Source of the DNA: Candidatus Pelagibacter sp. RS40
GTDB lineage: Bacteria > Pseudomonadota > Alphaproteobacteria > Pelagibacterales > Pelagibacteraceae
Length of the DNA stretch: 64,000 nt
Direction: 5' to 3'
Assembly (NCBI RefSeq): GCF_002101295.1
Contig: NZ_CP020778.1
Span: forward strand, 716,001-780,000
The translations under genes and the position numbers were made by a program. The notes beneath the pieces were generated by a model. The model ran no database searches, was not told the origin of the DNA, and worked only from the letters and a program-made list of their open reading frames with translations. Positions 1-8,493 of the stretch are shown one piece after another (position 1 is the first letter of the stretch; each line of letters starts with the position of its first letter).

Positions 1-1
1 T

Positions 2-157
2 AAAAATAATGATCCTAAAAAATTTCATATAAAATTAAAAATTAAGTCAGAAAAACTAAAAAAAATGAATAAAGTTCAATCTAACAGACTAATTTTCAAA
101 ATATTGGAGAATGAAATGAGAGAATATATACATTCGTTACAGATTTTAATTAATTAG
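2..157 (+). CDS. BolA family protein, C-terminal fragment
   Basis: This open frame enters from the left edge and ends at the TAG at 155-157, giving 51 residues. The tail has the end of a BolA domain: an arginine followed by a hydrophobic stretch, then ILENEMREYIHSLQI, which fits the family pattern of L..E....IHAL.I. BolA proteins are small class-II-KH-like factors that often partner with monothiol glutaredoxins in iron-sulfur handling. The usual RHR motif reads SNR here. The last 12 bases overlap the end of the convergent aroB. The start lies outside the window. Confidence 0.7.
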   Translation, partial: KNNDPKKFHIKLKIKSEKLKKMNKVQSNRLIFKILENEMREYIHSLQILIN

Positions 158-1252
158 TTGCGAATTTAAAAATTTTTTTAAAGAAAATTCAGTGATTTGA
201 AAATCGGTTTTTATTTTCCCAAAATTTTTAAATAATATTAAATTAATTTTTTTTGAGCTATTTTTTTTGTCAGATTTCATAAAGGATATAATTTTATTTA
301 TATCTTTTTTCTTAAATAATGATTTAAAACTTTTATTTAATGGTATTTTATTTATATGATTTTTAATGGACTTATAAGATTTGATATTTATCAAATTTTG
401 CTTTTTACTAAATTCGATTGAATTATTAATTCCAATTATAACTGCCTCACCATGATTTAGTTTTTTTGAAAATCCTAGACAACTTTCATAAGCATGTGCA
501 AATGTATGTCCTAGATTTAAAACTTTTCTTAAATTTTTCTCTGTCTCGTCCTTTTGAACTATTTTTTTTTTCAAATTACAACTCTTGAGAACAGCTTTGT
601 TTATAAATGGCTCTTTAAGCTTTAAAATATCTTTAATATTTTTGTCTAAGTAGTTAAAACTTTGATAGCTCTCTAATAGGCTACTTTTTAATATTTCAGC
701 ATATCCACAAATAATTTCTCTTGTATTTAATGATTTTAGTAAATTTATATCTGATACCACAGCGTCAGGTTGATAGAAACTTCCAATTAGATTTTTGCCA
801 TATGAATTATTAATACCTGTTTTCCCACCTACAGAGGAATCTACTTGGGCCAACAGAGTTGTGGGAATGTTAACAAATTTAATACCTCTTTTATATGTGC
901 TTGCAGAATATGCAGCAACATCTCCAGTGATACCTCCTCCAAATGCAATTAAACAATCATCCCTATTAAATCTATTCTTAAAAAGAATGTTTTGAATAAT
1001 TTCAACAGTTTTTTGACTTTTGTTCTTTTCACTAGGGTTAAATATATGAATCTTTTTCAGGTCAGTTTTTAGATTACTGATTAACTTTTTTCTAAATTTA
1101 ATAGGAACATTTTTATCCACTACAATCAAAATTTTAGAAAATGATAATTTTTGTGATGTAAAAATTCTGTTTATATTTGAGATTAAATTTGAACCAATAA
1201 AAATAGAATATTTTTTTGTTTTAGTATTAATACTAAGATTATGAGCCTTCAT
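146..1252 (-). CDS. aroB: 3-dehydroquinate synthase
   Basis: AroB converts DAHP to 3-dehydroquinate, the second step of the shikimate pathway, in the cytoplasm with NAD and a divalent metal. The 368 residues match the family length. The NAD-binding motif GGGITGD lies at 105-111, and the conserved block PTTLLAQVDSSVGGKTG is at about 130-146. The metal-ligand regions GYAEILKSS, LGHTFAHAYE and HGEAV are present in order. The gene follows aroK with a 14-base overlap, so the two are surely translated from one mRNA. Its 3' end overlaps the convergent BolA gene by 12 bases. The start is ATG at 1252. Confidence 0.97.
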   Translation of the reverse strand: MKAHNLSINTKTKKYSIFIGSNLISNINRIFTSQKLSFSKILIVVDKNVPIKFRKKLISNLKTDLKKIHIFNPSEKNKSQKTVEIIQNILFKNRFNRDDCLIAFGGGITGDVAAYSASTYKRGIKFVNIPTTLLAQVDSSVGGKTGINNSYGKNLIGSFYQPDAVVSDINLLKSLNTREIICGYAEILKSSLLESYQSFNYLDKNIKDILKLKEPFINKAVLKSCNLKKKIVQKDETEKNLRKVLNLGHTFAHAYESCLGFSKKLNHGEAVIIGINNSIEFSKKQNLINIKSYKSIKNHINKIPLNKSFKSLFKKKDINKIISFMKSDKKNSSKKINLILFKNFGKIKTDFQITEFSLKKFLNSQLIN

Positions 1253-1751
1253 ATATATCTTTTATTTTTTTTACAATTTCAAATTTATCAAGCTTATCAC
1301 AATTAATTTTATAATCAGACGAAATATATATTTTTGATCTTTCATCTATCAATTTCTTTATCTCATTTATTTTTAAATTTAAAACTAATGGTCTTTTTTT
1401 GTTATCTTTAATTCTTTTTATTAGTGTAGATGAGTTCCAGTTTAACCAAAAACTAGTTGATTTAGCTAAAGTTTGTTTTCTGATGTTTCTATTTAAATAT
1501 GCACCTCCACCCAAGGCAATCACTTGATTAGTATTTTTTAATTTTTCTATTGAAATCTTTTCCTCTAAATCTCTAAAATACTTTTCACCATTTATTCTAA
1601 ATATTTCTACAATAGTTTTATCTTCTTTTTCTTCTATTAATTTATCGATATCAACAAAATCAAATCCAATTTTCTTGGACAATAATTTTCCAATTGAGGA
1701 TTTTCCAGCTCCCATCATACCGACTAAAACGATGTTTTTTTTTGATTTCAT
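1239..1751 (-). CDS. aroK: Shikimate kinase
   Basis: AroK phosphorylates shikimate with ATP in the cytoplasm. At 170 residues it has the normal length. The P-loop GMMGAGKSS spans 11-19, the shikimate-binding DID is at 34-36, the conserved FRDLE is at about 60-64 and GGGAY is at 82-86. The later lid-region arginine lies in KKRPL. It is the first gene of an aroK-aroB pair. A 56-base gap separates it from the divergent small membrane-protein ORF at 1808, so that gap probably holds promoters for both directions. Confidence 0.96.
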   Translation of the reverse strand: MKSKKNIVLVGMMGAGKSSIGKLLSKKIGFDFVDIDKLIEEKEDKTIVEIFRINGEKYFRDLEEKISIEKLKNTNQVIALGGGAYLNRNIRKQTLAKSTSFWLNWNSSTLIKRIKDNKKRPLVLNLKINEIKKLIDERSKIYISSDYKINCDKLDKFEIVKKIKDIYEGS

Positions 1752-1807
1752 AGGTTTCTATATTGAAAAAACACAAATATGTCTTATTCTGAAATTACTT
1801 AAACTAT

Positions 1808-1993
1808 ATGCAATTCACAAAAAAAACAAGCACAGGTGGAATATTCGCTATAGGTAAATTTTTAATTAAACTTATTTTAGTAGTTATTGTTCTTTTTATT
1901 GGAGTTGTTCTTGTTGCTAAAGTTGATTTTCCAGCACCAAATAAAAAAATTGAAAAAGTAATACCTAATGAAAATTTTAAAACAATTAAGTAG
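1808..1993 (+). CDS. Small single-pass membrane protein, hypothetical
   Basis: I do not recognise a named family. The 61 residues contain one clear transmembrane helix (about 18-41, rich in I, L and V) followed by a polar tail, VDFPAPNKKIEKVIPNE. The layout suggests an inner-membrane anchor with a short periplasmic tail. It overlaps the start of the next gene by 26 bases in another frame, which suggests translational coupling. No strong Shine-Dalgarno sequence is visible before the ATG. A longer antisense frame covers the same bases but has no recognisable features, so this strand is preferred. Confidence 0.55.
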   Translation: MQFTKKTSTGGIFAIGKFLIKLILVVIVLFIGVVLVAKVDFPAPNKKIEKVIPNENFKTIK

Positions 1994-3704
1994 TTTCTTT
2001 TTTGTATTTTTAGTTTGTAATCCAATAAATAATATAAAAGCCAATGAGCCAGTAGATATTTGGAATATTGAAAAAAAAGAAATCCCTGAAGATCAATCTA
2101 TAATTCAAAATAAAAATGAAGATAGCACTGACGTTATTCAAGGAATAAAAATTGAACAACAAAACGAAAAAATATTAGTAAACAACTCCTTAAGTGTATC
2201 AGACATTAAACTAGCTGGTTTATATGATCCTCAAGAAAATGGACTATCAATAGATATGTGGTCAAATAGCAATGGAGAAGATATCAAAAGCACTTTAAAA
2301 AATTTAACTTCAAAGGATTTGTCAAAATTTTCAGAAAAGATCCTTGATATTGCATTATTAACAAACTCTTACATTCCAAATACAAATATTTCCTCAAAAG
2401 AATTTTTGGACTTTAAGTTTGATTATTTAATTAAAAAAGAAAATTTCGATTTAATAAAAGAATTTCTAATTAAAAACCCAAATTTAATTGAGGGTGAAAA
2501 ATTAATCAAATTTTATGTGGACCATTATTTGTCAAATTCTCAGTTAGATAAATCATGTGAAATATTTGAGATAACAAATTTAATTTCTAGCGATTACCTC
2601 ACAAATTTTAAAATGTATTGTTTAATACATCAAGATAGGAGAGACGAAGCACAATTATTATTTGATCTTAAAACTGAACTTGGAGATTTAGATAAATTTT
2701 TTGTAAATAAATTTAATATTTTAATGGGTTATAAAAAATCAAATGAAGAACTATCAGAAAAAAATATTCTTTATTTTCATTTATCGCACAAAACTATCAA
2801 GAATTTTGAGTATGAACCCAAAATTGAAACTCCTAAATTTATATGGAACTATTTAGCGACATCCAATTTACTTAAAAATGCAGAGTTTGTTGATATAGAA
2901 AATGAAGAACAAATTAAATTAATTGAGATAGCAACTAACGATGAAGTTTACAAAGAAGAGGATTTGTTTAAATTATATATGAGATTTCAATTTGATATCA
3001 ATCAACTACTAAATTATAGAAATGCATATAAACTGCTTGAAGATTATGAAGCAAGAGCATTATTATATCAAAGATTATTATTGACCAGTGAAATCCCTAA
3101 GAAATTAAATTTGCTTTCTTTACTAAAAAAATCATTTGATCAATCAAATCTACCTAATGCTTTTGATGAAAAACTTGCAAGTCTTCTAAAAAATATCCCA
3201 GAGGATGAAATACCCTCAAATTACACAACTTTTTTTATGAAAAATAAAGAGCCAGAGAAACTTGCTGAGCTCAAAATTAAATTGAATAATAAAGTTTTTC
3301 ATCAATCAAAAGTTTTGAACTATTTTCAAAATAAAACAAGTCTTCCCCAGGTAGAAAAGGAGACCAATGATTTACTTAAAAAAATAAAAAAAAACAAAAA
3401 ATATGTTTTTTCTTTAAAGGATATAATTGCAGTAGAGTCACTAAAATCAGACGGAGTTCAAATATTGAGAAAATATCAAAAGTTGTATGATTACAACAAT
3501 AATTTACCATCTGAAATAAATACCATGATTGTAAATGGAGAAACTGGATTGGTACTTTTAAAAATTTCTGAAATTATTGGAGAAGATAATTTAGAAGATC
3601 TTGGCATAGAATCTGTAGATTACATTGTTAGTATTTTGAATGAATTAAAACTGGTAGATTTGAGGAATGAAATTTTACTAAAAGTTCTGCCTTTAAAAGT
3701 CTAA
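1968..3704 (+). CDS. Exported hypothetical protein, helical
   Basis: The 578-residue product starts with a signal-peptide-like segment: Lys near the start, then the hydrophobic run FFFVFLVCNP, with a likely cleavage around residues 23-26 before NEPVD. The rest is acidic and lysine-rich, with long amphipathic helices reminiscent of TPR or other helical repeats, but no motif lets me name a family. It probably acts in the periplasm or envelope. It is preceded by a small membrane protein with which it overlaps, and followed 20 bases later by def. Function unknown. Confidence 0.8.
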   Translation: MKILKQLSSFFFVFLVCNPINNIKANEPVDIWNIEKKEIPEDQSIIQNKNEDSTDVIQGIKIEQQNEKILVNNSLSVSDIKLAGLYDPQENGLSIDMWSNSNGEDIKSTLKNLTSKDLSKFSEKILDIALLTNSYIPNTNISSKEFLDFKFDYLIKKENFDLIKEFLIKNPNLIEGEKLIKFYVDHYLSNSQLDKSCEIFEITNLISSDYLTNFKMYCLIHQDRRDEAQLLFDLKTELGDLDKFFVNKFNILMGYKKSNEELSEKNILYFHLSHKTIKNFEYEPKIETPKFIWNYLATSNLLKNAEFVDIENEEQIKLIEIATNDEVYKEEDLFKLYMRFQFDINQLLNYRNAYKLLEDYEARALLYQRLLLTSEIPKKLNLLSLLKKSFDQSNLPNAFDEKLASLLKNIPEDEIPSNYTTFFMKNKEPEKLAELKIKLNNKVFHQSKVLNYFQNKTSLPQVEKETNDLLKKIKKNKKYVFSLKDIIAVESLKSDGVQILRKYQKLYDYNNNLPSEINTMIVNGETGLVLLKISEIIGEDNLEDLGIESVDYIVSILNELKLVDLRNEILLKVLPLKV

Positions 3705-3724
3705 AATTTGTTATAAAATTAGTT

Positions 3725-4249
3725 ATGTCAATTAAAACGATAATCACAGAACCTAATAAAATATTAAGGCAAAAATCCAAAGATGTAATTTCGGTTGGTA
3801 AAGATGAACAGAAATTGATGGATGACATGCTAGACACAATGTACGCTGCAAATGGAATAGGGTTAGCCGCAATTCAAATAGGTATACCAAAGAGGATTAT
3901 TGTTATGGATATTTCTAAAGGTGAAGAAAAAAAAAATCCTTTGTACTTTGTAAATCCAGTTATCAAAAATAAAAATACTGAACTTTCAACATATGAAGAA
4001 GGTTGCTTATCAGTTCCAAATTATTTTGCAGAAATTGATCGCCCAAAAAAATGTGATGTTGAATATTTAGATTATAACGGTAAAAAAAAAGTTTTGAATG
4101 CAGAGGGTTTGTTGGCAACATGTATCCAACATGAAATGGATCATTTAGAGGGAATACTATTTATAGATTATTTATCAAAATTAAAAAAAACAATGATTAT
4201 CAAAAAGCTTTCAAAACAAAAAGAAAAGCCCGATAGAATTATTGTTTGA
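3725..4249 (+). CDS. def: Peptide deformylase
   Basis: Def removes the formyl group from the N-terminal Met of new proteins. All three family motifs are present: GIGLAAIQ at 44-51, EGCLS at 92-96 (Cys is a metal ligand) and HEMDH at 136-140 (two His ligands and the catalytic Glu). The 174-residue length is normal. It lies 3 bases upstream of fmt, which adds the formyl group that Def removes; the pair is a classic operon. The codons for residues 68-72 include a run of ten A residues. Confidence 0.97.
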   Translation: MSIKTIITEPNKILRQKSKDVISVGKDEQKLMDDMLDTMYAANGIGLAAIQIGIPKRIIVMDISKGEEKKNPLYFVNPVIKNKNTELSTYEEGCLSVPNYFAEIDRPKKCDVEYLDYNGKKKVLNAEGLLATCIQHEMDHLEGILFIDYLSKLKKTMIIKKLSKQKEKPDRIIV

Positions 4250-4252
4250 TAA

Positions 4253-5173
4253 ATGGATAAAAAAATAGCTTTTTTAGGGAAACCTAATTTTGCAGTTCCT
4301 ATCTTAAAATCTATCCATCAAAGTAATTACAAAATATCTTGTGTATTCAGTCAACCTCCAAGAAAGTCAAATAGAGGACATAAATTAAATAAATCTCCTA
4401 TACATTTATTATCTGAAGAATTAGGCATTGAAATAAAAACACCTGAAAATATTGAAAAAGAAATAGATTACATAAAATCTTTAAATTTGGATTTAGCAAT
4501 TGTAGTTGCTTATGGACAAATTCTTTCAAAGGATATTTTAAGTTTAAGCAAAAATGGTTTTATAAATATTCATGCATCTCTGCTGCCTAAGTGGAGAGGA
4601 GCAGCACCCATACAAAGATCGTTAATCAATATGGATAAAATTACAGGCTTAAGTATTATGAAAATAAATCCAAAGTTAGATGAGGGTCCAGTTTGTAACA
4701 AATATTCATTAGATATATTGGAAAACGAAAATGCTAAGAGTTTGGCTGATAGGCTTTCAAATTTGGCTGCTGAAAAAATATTAACTAATATTGAAAATAT
4801 TTTGCAACAAAAAGTTAATTTTGAAGAACAAGATTCTTCAATGGCTACATATGCAAAAAAAATTCAAAAAATTGAAGGTAAAATAAACTGGAATAATGGA
4901 GCTGATGAAATTTTGGCAAAGATAAATGGATTGTATCCGCAACCTGGTGCTTGGTTTAGTTTCGAGAATGATAGGCACAAAATATTGAGAGCCACTCTAT
5001 CAAAAACTACTATGAAACCTGGTGAAATAATTGACGATGAACTAACGATTTCTTGTGGCAATAAATCAATCAAAGTAACCGAAATTCAGAGAGAAGGGAA
5101 AAAGCCACAAAAAACTAGGGATTTTCTTTTAGGTAGCAAACTAAAAAAAGGGATCATCTTAAAAAATGAATAG
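4253..5173 (+). CDS. fmt: Methionyl-tRNA formyltransferase
   Basis: Fmt formylates initiator Met-tRNA using 10-formyltetrahydrofolate. The N-terminal formyltransferase fold starts at FLGKPNFAVP. The catalytic residues are visible as N105 and H107 in NIHASLLPKWRG, and D143 in KLDEGPV. The C-terminal tRNA-binding domain contains the conserved INGLYPQPGAW. Its 306 residues are near the family norm. It follows def by 3 bases and overlaps truA by 8 bases, so def-fmt-truA is one translation-linked operon. Confidence 0.97.
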   Translation: MDKKIAFLGKPNFAVPILKSIHQSNYKISCVFSQPPRKSNRGHKLNKSPIHLLSEELGIEIKTPENIEKEIDYIKSLNLDLAIVVAYGQILSKDILSLSKNGFINIHASLLPKWRGAAPIQRSLINMDKITGLSIMKINPKLDEGPVCNKYSLDILENENAKSLADRLSNLAAEKILTNIENILQQKVNFEEQDSSMATYAKKIQKIEGKINWNNGADEILAKINGLYPQPGAWFSFENDRHKILRATLSKTTMKPGEIIDDELTISCGNKSIKVTEIQREGKKPQKTRDFLLGSKLKKGIILKNE

Positions 5174-5906
5174 ATATCAAATACTCATAGAATACGTTGG
5201 TACTTCATTTATTGGTTGGCAAACTCAGAAAAAGGGAAATTCAATTCAAAAAACAATTCAAAATGTTATTTCAAAACTATTAAAGGAAAATATTAAACTT
5301 CACGGATCTGGAAGAACTGATAAGGGTGTTCATGCTTTAGAACAATCAGCCCACTTTGACTGTCAAAATAAAATAAAAGATATTAATAAACTAGTCAAAT
5401 CCCTTAATTTTTTTTTAAATAAAAAAAGTATTTCAATTCTTAAAATAAAATTAAAAAAGAATGATTTTCATTCAAGATTTTCTGCAAAAGAGAGAACTTA
5501 CTTATATATAATTAGAAATGATCAATCTCCGTCAACAATAAATCACAATAGAGAATGGAATATCCGAAATAAATTAGATCTCAATTTGATGAAAAAAGGT
5601 GCTAAAAAATTAGTCGGAACACACAATTTTTCTACCTTCAGAGCAGCAAATTGTGGTGCGAAAAGCCCAATAAGAACTATAAAAAAAATACAAATTTTAA
5701 AATCAAAAAAACAAATTAAAATTAGAATTCAATCCCAGTCCTTTTTAAAAAGCCAGGTTAGATCCATGGTAGGGTCATTAAAATATTTATCTGAAAATAA
5801 ATGGAATTTAAAAAAATTTGAAGATGTCTTTAATTCAAAAGATAGAAAAAATTGTGCACCACTAGCCCCAGCACATGGGCTTTATTTAGAAAAGGTTAGC
5901 TATTAG
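5166..5906 (+). CDS. truA: tRNA pseudouridine(38-40) synthase
   Basis: TruA converts uridines 38-40 in the anticodon arm of many tRNAs to pseudouridine. The catalytic aspartate is D52 in GSGRTDKGVHA, and the typical start YQILIEYVGTSFIGWQ is present. The later family motifs FSTFRAANC and SQVRSMVG also occur. The length of 246 residues is normal. It overlaps fmt by 8 bases at its start, and its 3' end overlaps the convergent SET-domain gene by 11 bases. Confidence 0.97.
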   Translation: MNRYQILIEYVGTSFIGWQTQKKGNSIQKTIQNVISKLLKENIKLHGSGRTDKGVHALEQSAHFDCQNKIKDINKLVKSLNFFLNKKSISILKIKLKKNDFHSRFSAKERTYLYIIRNDQSPSTINHNREWNIRNKLDLNLMKKGAKKLVGTHNFSTFRAANCGAKSPIRTIKKIQILKSKKQIKIRIQSQSFLKSQVRSMVGSLKYLSENKWNLKKFEDVFNSKDRKNCAPLAPAHGLYLEKVSY

Positions 5907-6375
5907 CTTTCTTATTACTCATTGCAAATTTTTTATTTATTCTCCATCTTGATTCTGCTCTAACTATATAGCCACAACAATTTTTTGATCTACATTTACA
6001 AGGAAACTGCCTGTAATCTTTGTCATATCCGAACCCATAATCGCAAGTTAGCTCTTCACCTTTTTTAATATCTTTGATAGCAGTAACCCATATTTTCAAA
6101 CCTTTTCCTTCATATTCACAATTATTTTCACATGAATGATTTATTAATCCTGCTATGTTCCAAGAGAAATCTCCATCCAAAGTATACCTCTTGTTTAGAG
6201 TGAAAAGATAAATGGGTTTAGAATTGTCATATTTATCTGACTCATCGATTTGTTTATTAGTAACTATTTTTCCTATGTAATCTATTATTTTTGTTCCAGC
6301 TTTAATATTCTTTGATGCATAAAGACCTTTACCTTTTTTATCGATGTCAGATTTTTTAATTTTGTACAATTTCAT
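5896..6375 (-). CDS. SET-domain protein (lysine methyltransferase-like)
   Basis: SET domains transfer methyl groups from S-adenosylmethionine to protein lysines. This 159-residue protein is little more than the domain. It has the N-terminal GKGLYASKNIKAGTKI, the cofactor and pseudoknot motif NHSC at 79-82, and GEELTCDYGF with the catalytic-region Tyr at 113. A post-SET-like cysteine cluster follows (126, 128, 133, 134), which with C82 could bind zinc. The target is unknown. It follows the HDAC-like gene by 32 bases and probably shares its mRNA. The 3' end overlaps truA by 11 bases. Confidence 0.88.
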   Translation of the reverse strand: MKLYKIKKSDIDKKGKGLYASKNIKAGTKIIDYIGKIVTNKQIDESDKYDNSKPIYLFTLNKRYTLDGDFSWNIAGLINHSCENNCEYEGKGLKIWVTAIKDIKKGEELTCDYGFGYDKDYRQFPCKCRSKNCCGYIVRAESRWRINKKFAMSNKKANS

Positions 6376-6407
6376 TAAGTTTCTATTTAGATATATGAAT
6401 TAATTAA

Positions 6408-7337
6408 TCAATTAAATTCGATAAGTGCATCTACATGACGTTGAGTACTTTCTTGAAGAGCCCTAAGGTCATATCCACCTTCTAGTATAGATACAATATT
6501 TCCGTTACAAAAAGGTTTTGAAACTTCCAATGTTCTTTTTGTAATCTTATAAAAGTCCTCTGAACTTAATCTTAATTGAGCAAGTGGATCATCAATATGT
6601 GCATCAAATCCTGCTGAAAATAGTAAAAATGCTGGTTTAAACTCTTTTAATTTATCTAAAACTTTTTCATAAGCATTAAGATACTCATTTCCAGTAGTGC
6701 CCGCTTCTAAAGGAATATTAAGAACATTATTGTGTTTTCCATTTTCTTTCTCTGAGCCAGAACCTGGATAGTAGGGATACTGATGGGTAGATATATATAA
6801 AACATTTTTGTCGTTATAAAAAATATCTTGAGTACCATTTCCATGATGTACATCAAAATCAATGATAGCAATTTTTTTATATTTGTATTTCTCTATTAAA
6901 TAATTTGCTCCAACAGCAACATTATTAAATATACAAAATCCCATTGCTTTCTCTTTTTCGGCATGGTGTCCAGGAGGTCTTACACAACAAAAAGCGTTTT
7001 TAAATTCTTTTTTTTCAACGCCGTCAATTGCCGATATTATTGATCCTACCGCATCTTTCGTTGCATCTTTACTACCAGGAGAGACAACTGTATCACCGTC
7101 AAGAAATTTTAAACCACTTTGAGGAAAAGATAAGTTAACTTTTTTAATATAATCTTTTGTATGGGTTTTAATTAAAATGGACTGCTCAAAACTTGATGGT
7201 TTTTTCCAAACAAGATTTTTGTTATCTAATTTTTTAAAATTTTCTATTACAGCCGTAACACGATCTATTTTTTCTGGATGTCCTTCTCCAGTATTATGAT
7301 TTTGATAAGTATCTGAAGTAATTAGACCAGTTTTCAC
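6408..7337 (-). CDS. Histone deacetylase family hydrolase
   Basis: This is a zinc hydrolase of the arginase/deacetylase fold (HDAC, acetoin-utilisation and acetylpolyamine amidohydrolase group). The active site is complete: RPPGHHAE with H124-H125, zinc ligands D162 and H164 in DFDVHHGNGTQ, D245 in SAGFDAH, and Tyr289 in LEGGYD. The substrate could be acetyl-lysine on a protein or a small acetylated amine; the sequence cannot decide. The start is GTG at 7337, which overlaps the dapE stop by 4 bases, so translation is coupled. The 309-residue length fits the class II-like bacterial branch. Confidence 0.93.
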   Translation of the reverse strand: MKTGLITSDTYQNHNTGEGHPEKIDRVTAVIENFKKLDNKNLVWKKPSSFEQSILIKTHTKDYIKKVNLSFPQSGLKFLDGDTVVSPGSKDATKDAVGSIISAIDGVEKKEFKNAFCCVRPPGHHAEKEKAMGFCIFNNVAVGANYLIEKYKYKKIAIIDFDVHHGNGTQDIFYNDKNVLYISTHQYPYYPGSGSEKENGKHNNVLNIPLEAGTTGNEYLNAYEKVLDKLKEFKPAFLLFSAGFDAHIDDPLAQLRLSSEDFYKITKRTLEVSKPFCNGNIVSILEGGYDLRALQESTQRHVDALIEFN

Positions 7338-8491
7338 TTAAAATAATTTTCTAAAATATTTGAGTATATTAAAGTTAATTTTTTTAAATCTTTAAGAGCA
7401 ACAACTTCATCCACTTTATGCATTGTTTTTCCTACTAAACCAAATTCTAAGCATGGAGAAATCTTTCGAATAAATCTTGCATCAGATGTACCACCAGTTG
7501 TTGATAGCCTCGGTTTAATCTTTGTAATTTTTTTTATTGTATTTTGTATCATGTAGGTAGTCTCATTTGGACTGGTTAAGAAAGCTTCACCAGAAACATT
7601 ATATTCAATTTTATATTTTGATTTATTTTTATTACAAATTTTTTTAACAATTTTATTAATTTTACTCTTCAACGTATTAGATGAATGTTTATTATTAAAT
7701 CTAATATTGAAGCTTGCGTACGCTAAACCAGGAATTACATTGTCAGCCGAATTATCAATATTAATTTTAGTTATTTCTAAGTTTGTAGGTTGAAAATCTT
7801 TTGTTCCTTTATCAAATTTAATTCCTTTTAATTCTTTTAAAATTTGAACTAGAGCAGTTGATGGATTATTTGCTCTGTTTGGATAGGCAACGTGACCTTG
7901 TACTCCAATGACAGTTAGTTTCCCAGTTATACTACCTCTTCGACCGATTTTAATCATCTCTCCAAGTTTATTTGGATTAGTTGGCTCACCAACTAAACAA
8001 AAATTTATTTTTTCTTTTTTCTTTTTTAAATATTCTACAACTTTTTTAGTTCCATTAATTGCAACACCCTCTTCATCTCCAGTGATCAGCAGACTTATGG
8101 AGCCATTAAATTTTTTATTTTTTTGAATAAATTTACTTACAGCTGTAACAAATGCTGCAATAGAGCTTTTCATATCATTGGCACCTCTACCAATTAAATG
8201 ACCTTTTTTAATAGATGGTTTGAACGGATTTACCGTCCAATCTTTTAAATTTCCAGCTGGAACCACATCCAAATGGCCTGCATAGCAAAAATTTGGACTT
8301 TTGTTTCCAAGTCTTGCGTAAAGATTTTTTACAGGTTTTGTATTTTTTTCCTTAAATTCAAGTATTTTTGTTTTAAATCCAAGTTTTTTTAATTTCTTTT
8401 CAAGAAAACCCATTACTCCTGCATCAACTGGCGTAACAGAAGGAAATCTAATTAGCTCCTTAGCTAATTGAAGTTCATTTAGTCTTAACAT
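7334..8491 (-). CDS. dapE: Succinyl-diaminopimelate desuccinylase
   Basis: DapE hydrolyses N-succinyl-LL-diaminopimelate in the lysine and peptidoglycan precursor pathway. It is an M20 dinuclear zinc peptidase. GHLDVVPAG carries H73 and D75, GANDMK holds bridging D106, GDEEG carries the catalytic E140-E141, and MHKVDE near the C-terminus gives the last His. TTGGTSDARF is typical of DapE. The length of 385 residues is normal. It lies 2 bases after dapD, the preceding enzyme of the succinylase route. Confidence 0.96.
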   Translation of the reverse strand: MLRLNELQLAKELIRFPSVTPVDAGVMGFLEKKLKKLGFKTKILEFKEKNTKPVKNLYARLGNKSPNFCYAGHLDVVPAGNLKDWTVNPFKPSIKKGHLIGRGANDMKSSIAAFVTAVSKFIQKNKKFNGSISLLITGDEEGVAINGTKKVVEYLKKKKEKINFCLVGEPTNPNKLGEMIKIGRRGSITGKLTVIGVQGHVAYPNRANNPSTALVQILKELKGIKFDKGTKDFQPTNLEITKINIDNSADNVIPGLAYASFNIRFNNKHSSNTLKSKINKIVKKICNKNKSKYKIEYNVSGEAFLTSPNETTYMIQNTIKKITKIKPRLSTTGGTSDARFIRKISPCLEFGLVGKTMHKVDEVVALKDLKKLTLIYSNILENYFK

Positions 8492-8493
8492 TT

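Noticed and set aside
1804..2025. Minus-strand 73-codon frame opposite the small membrane protein
   Set aside because: It has no recognisable motif and overlaps two better plus-strand genes.
3926..3942. A10 run in def as a programmed slippage site
   Set aside because: It lies mid-domain before two essential metal motifs, so slippage would only destroy the enzyme. It shows that A10 runs also occur by chance here.
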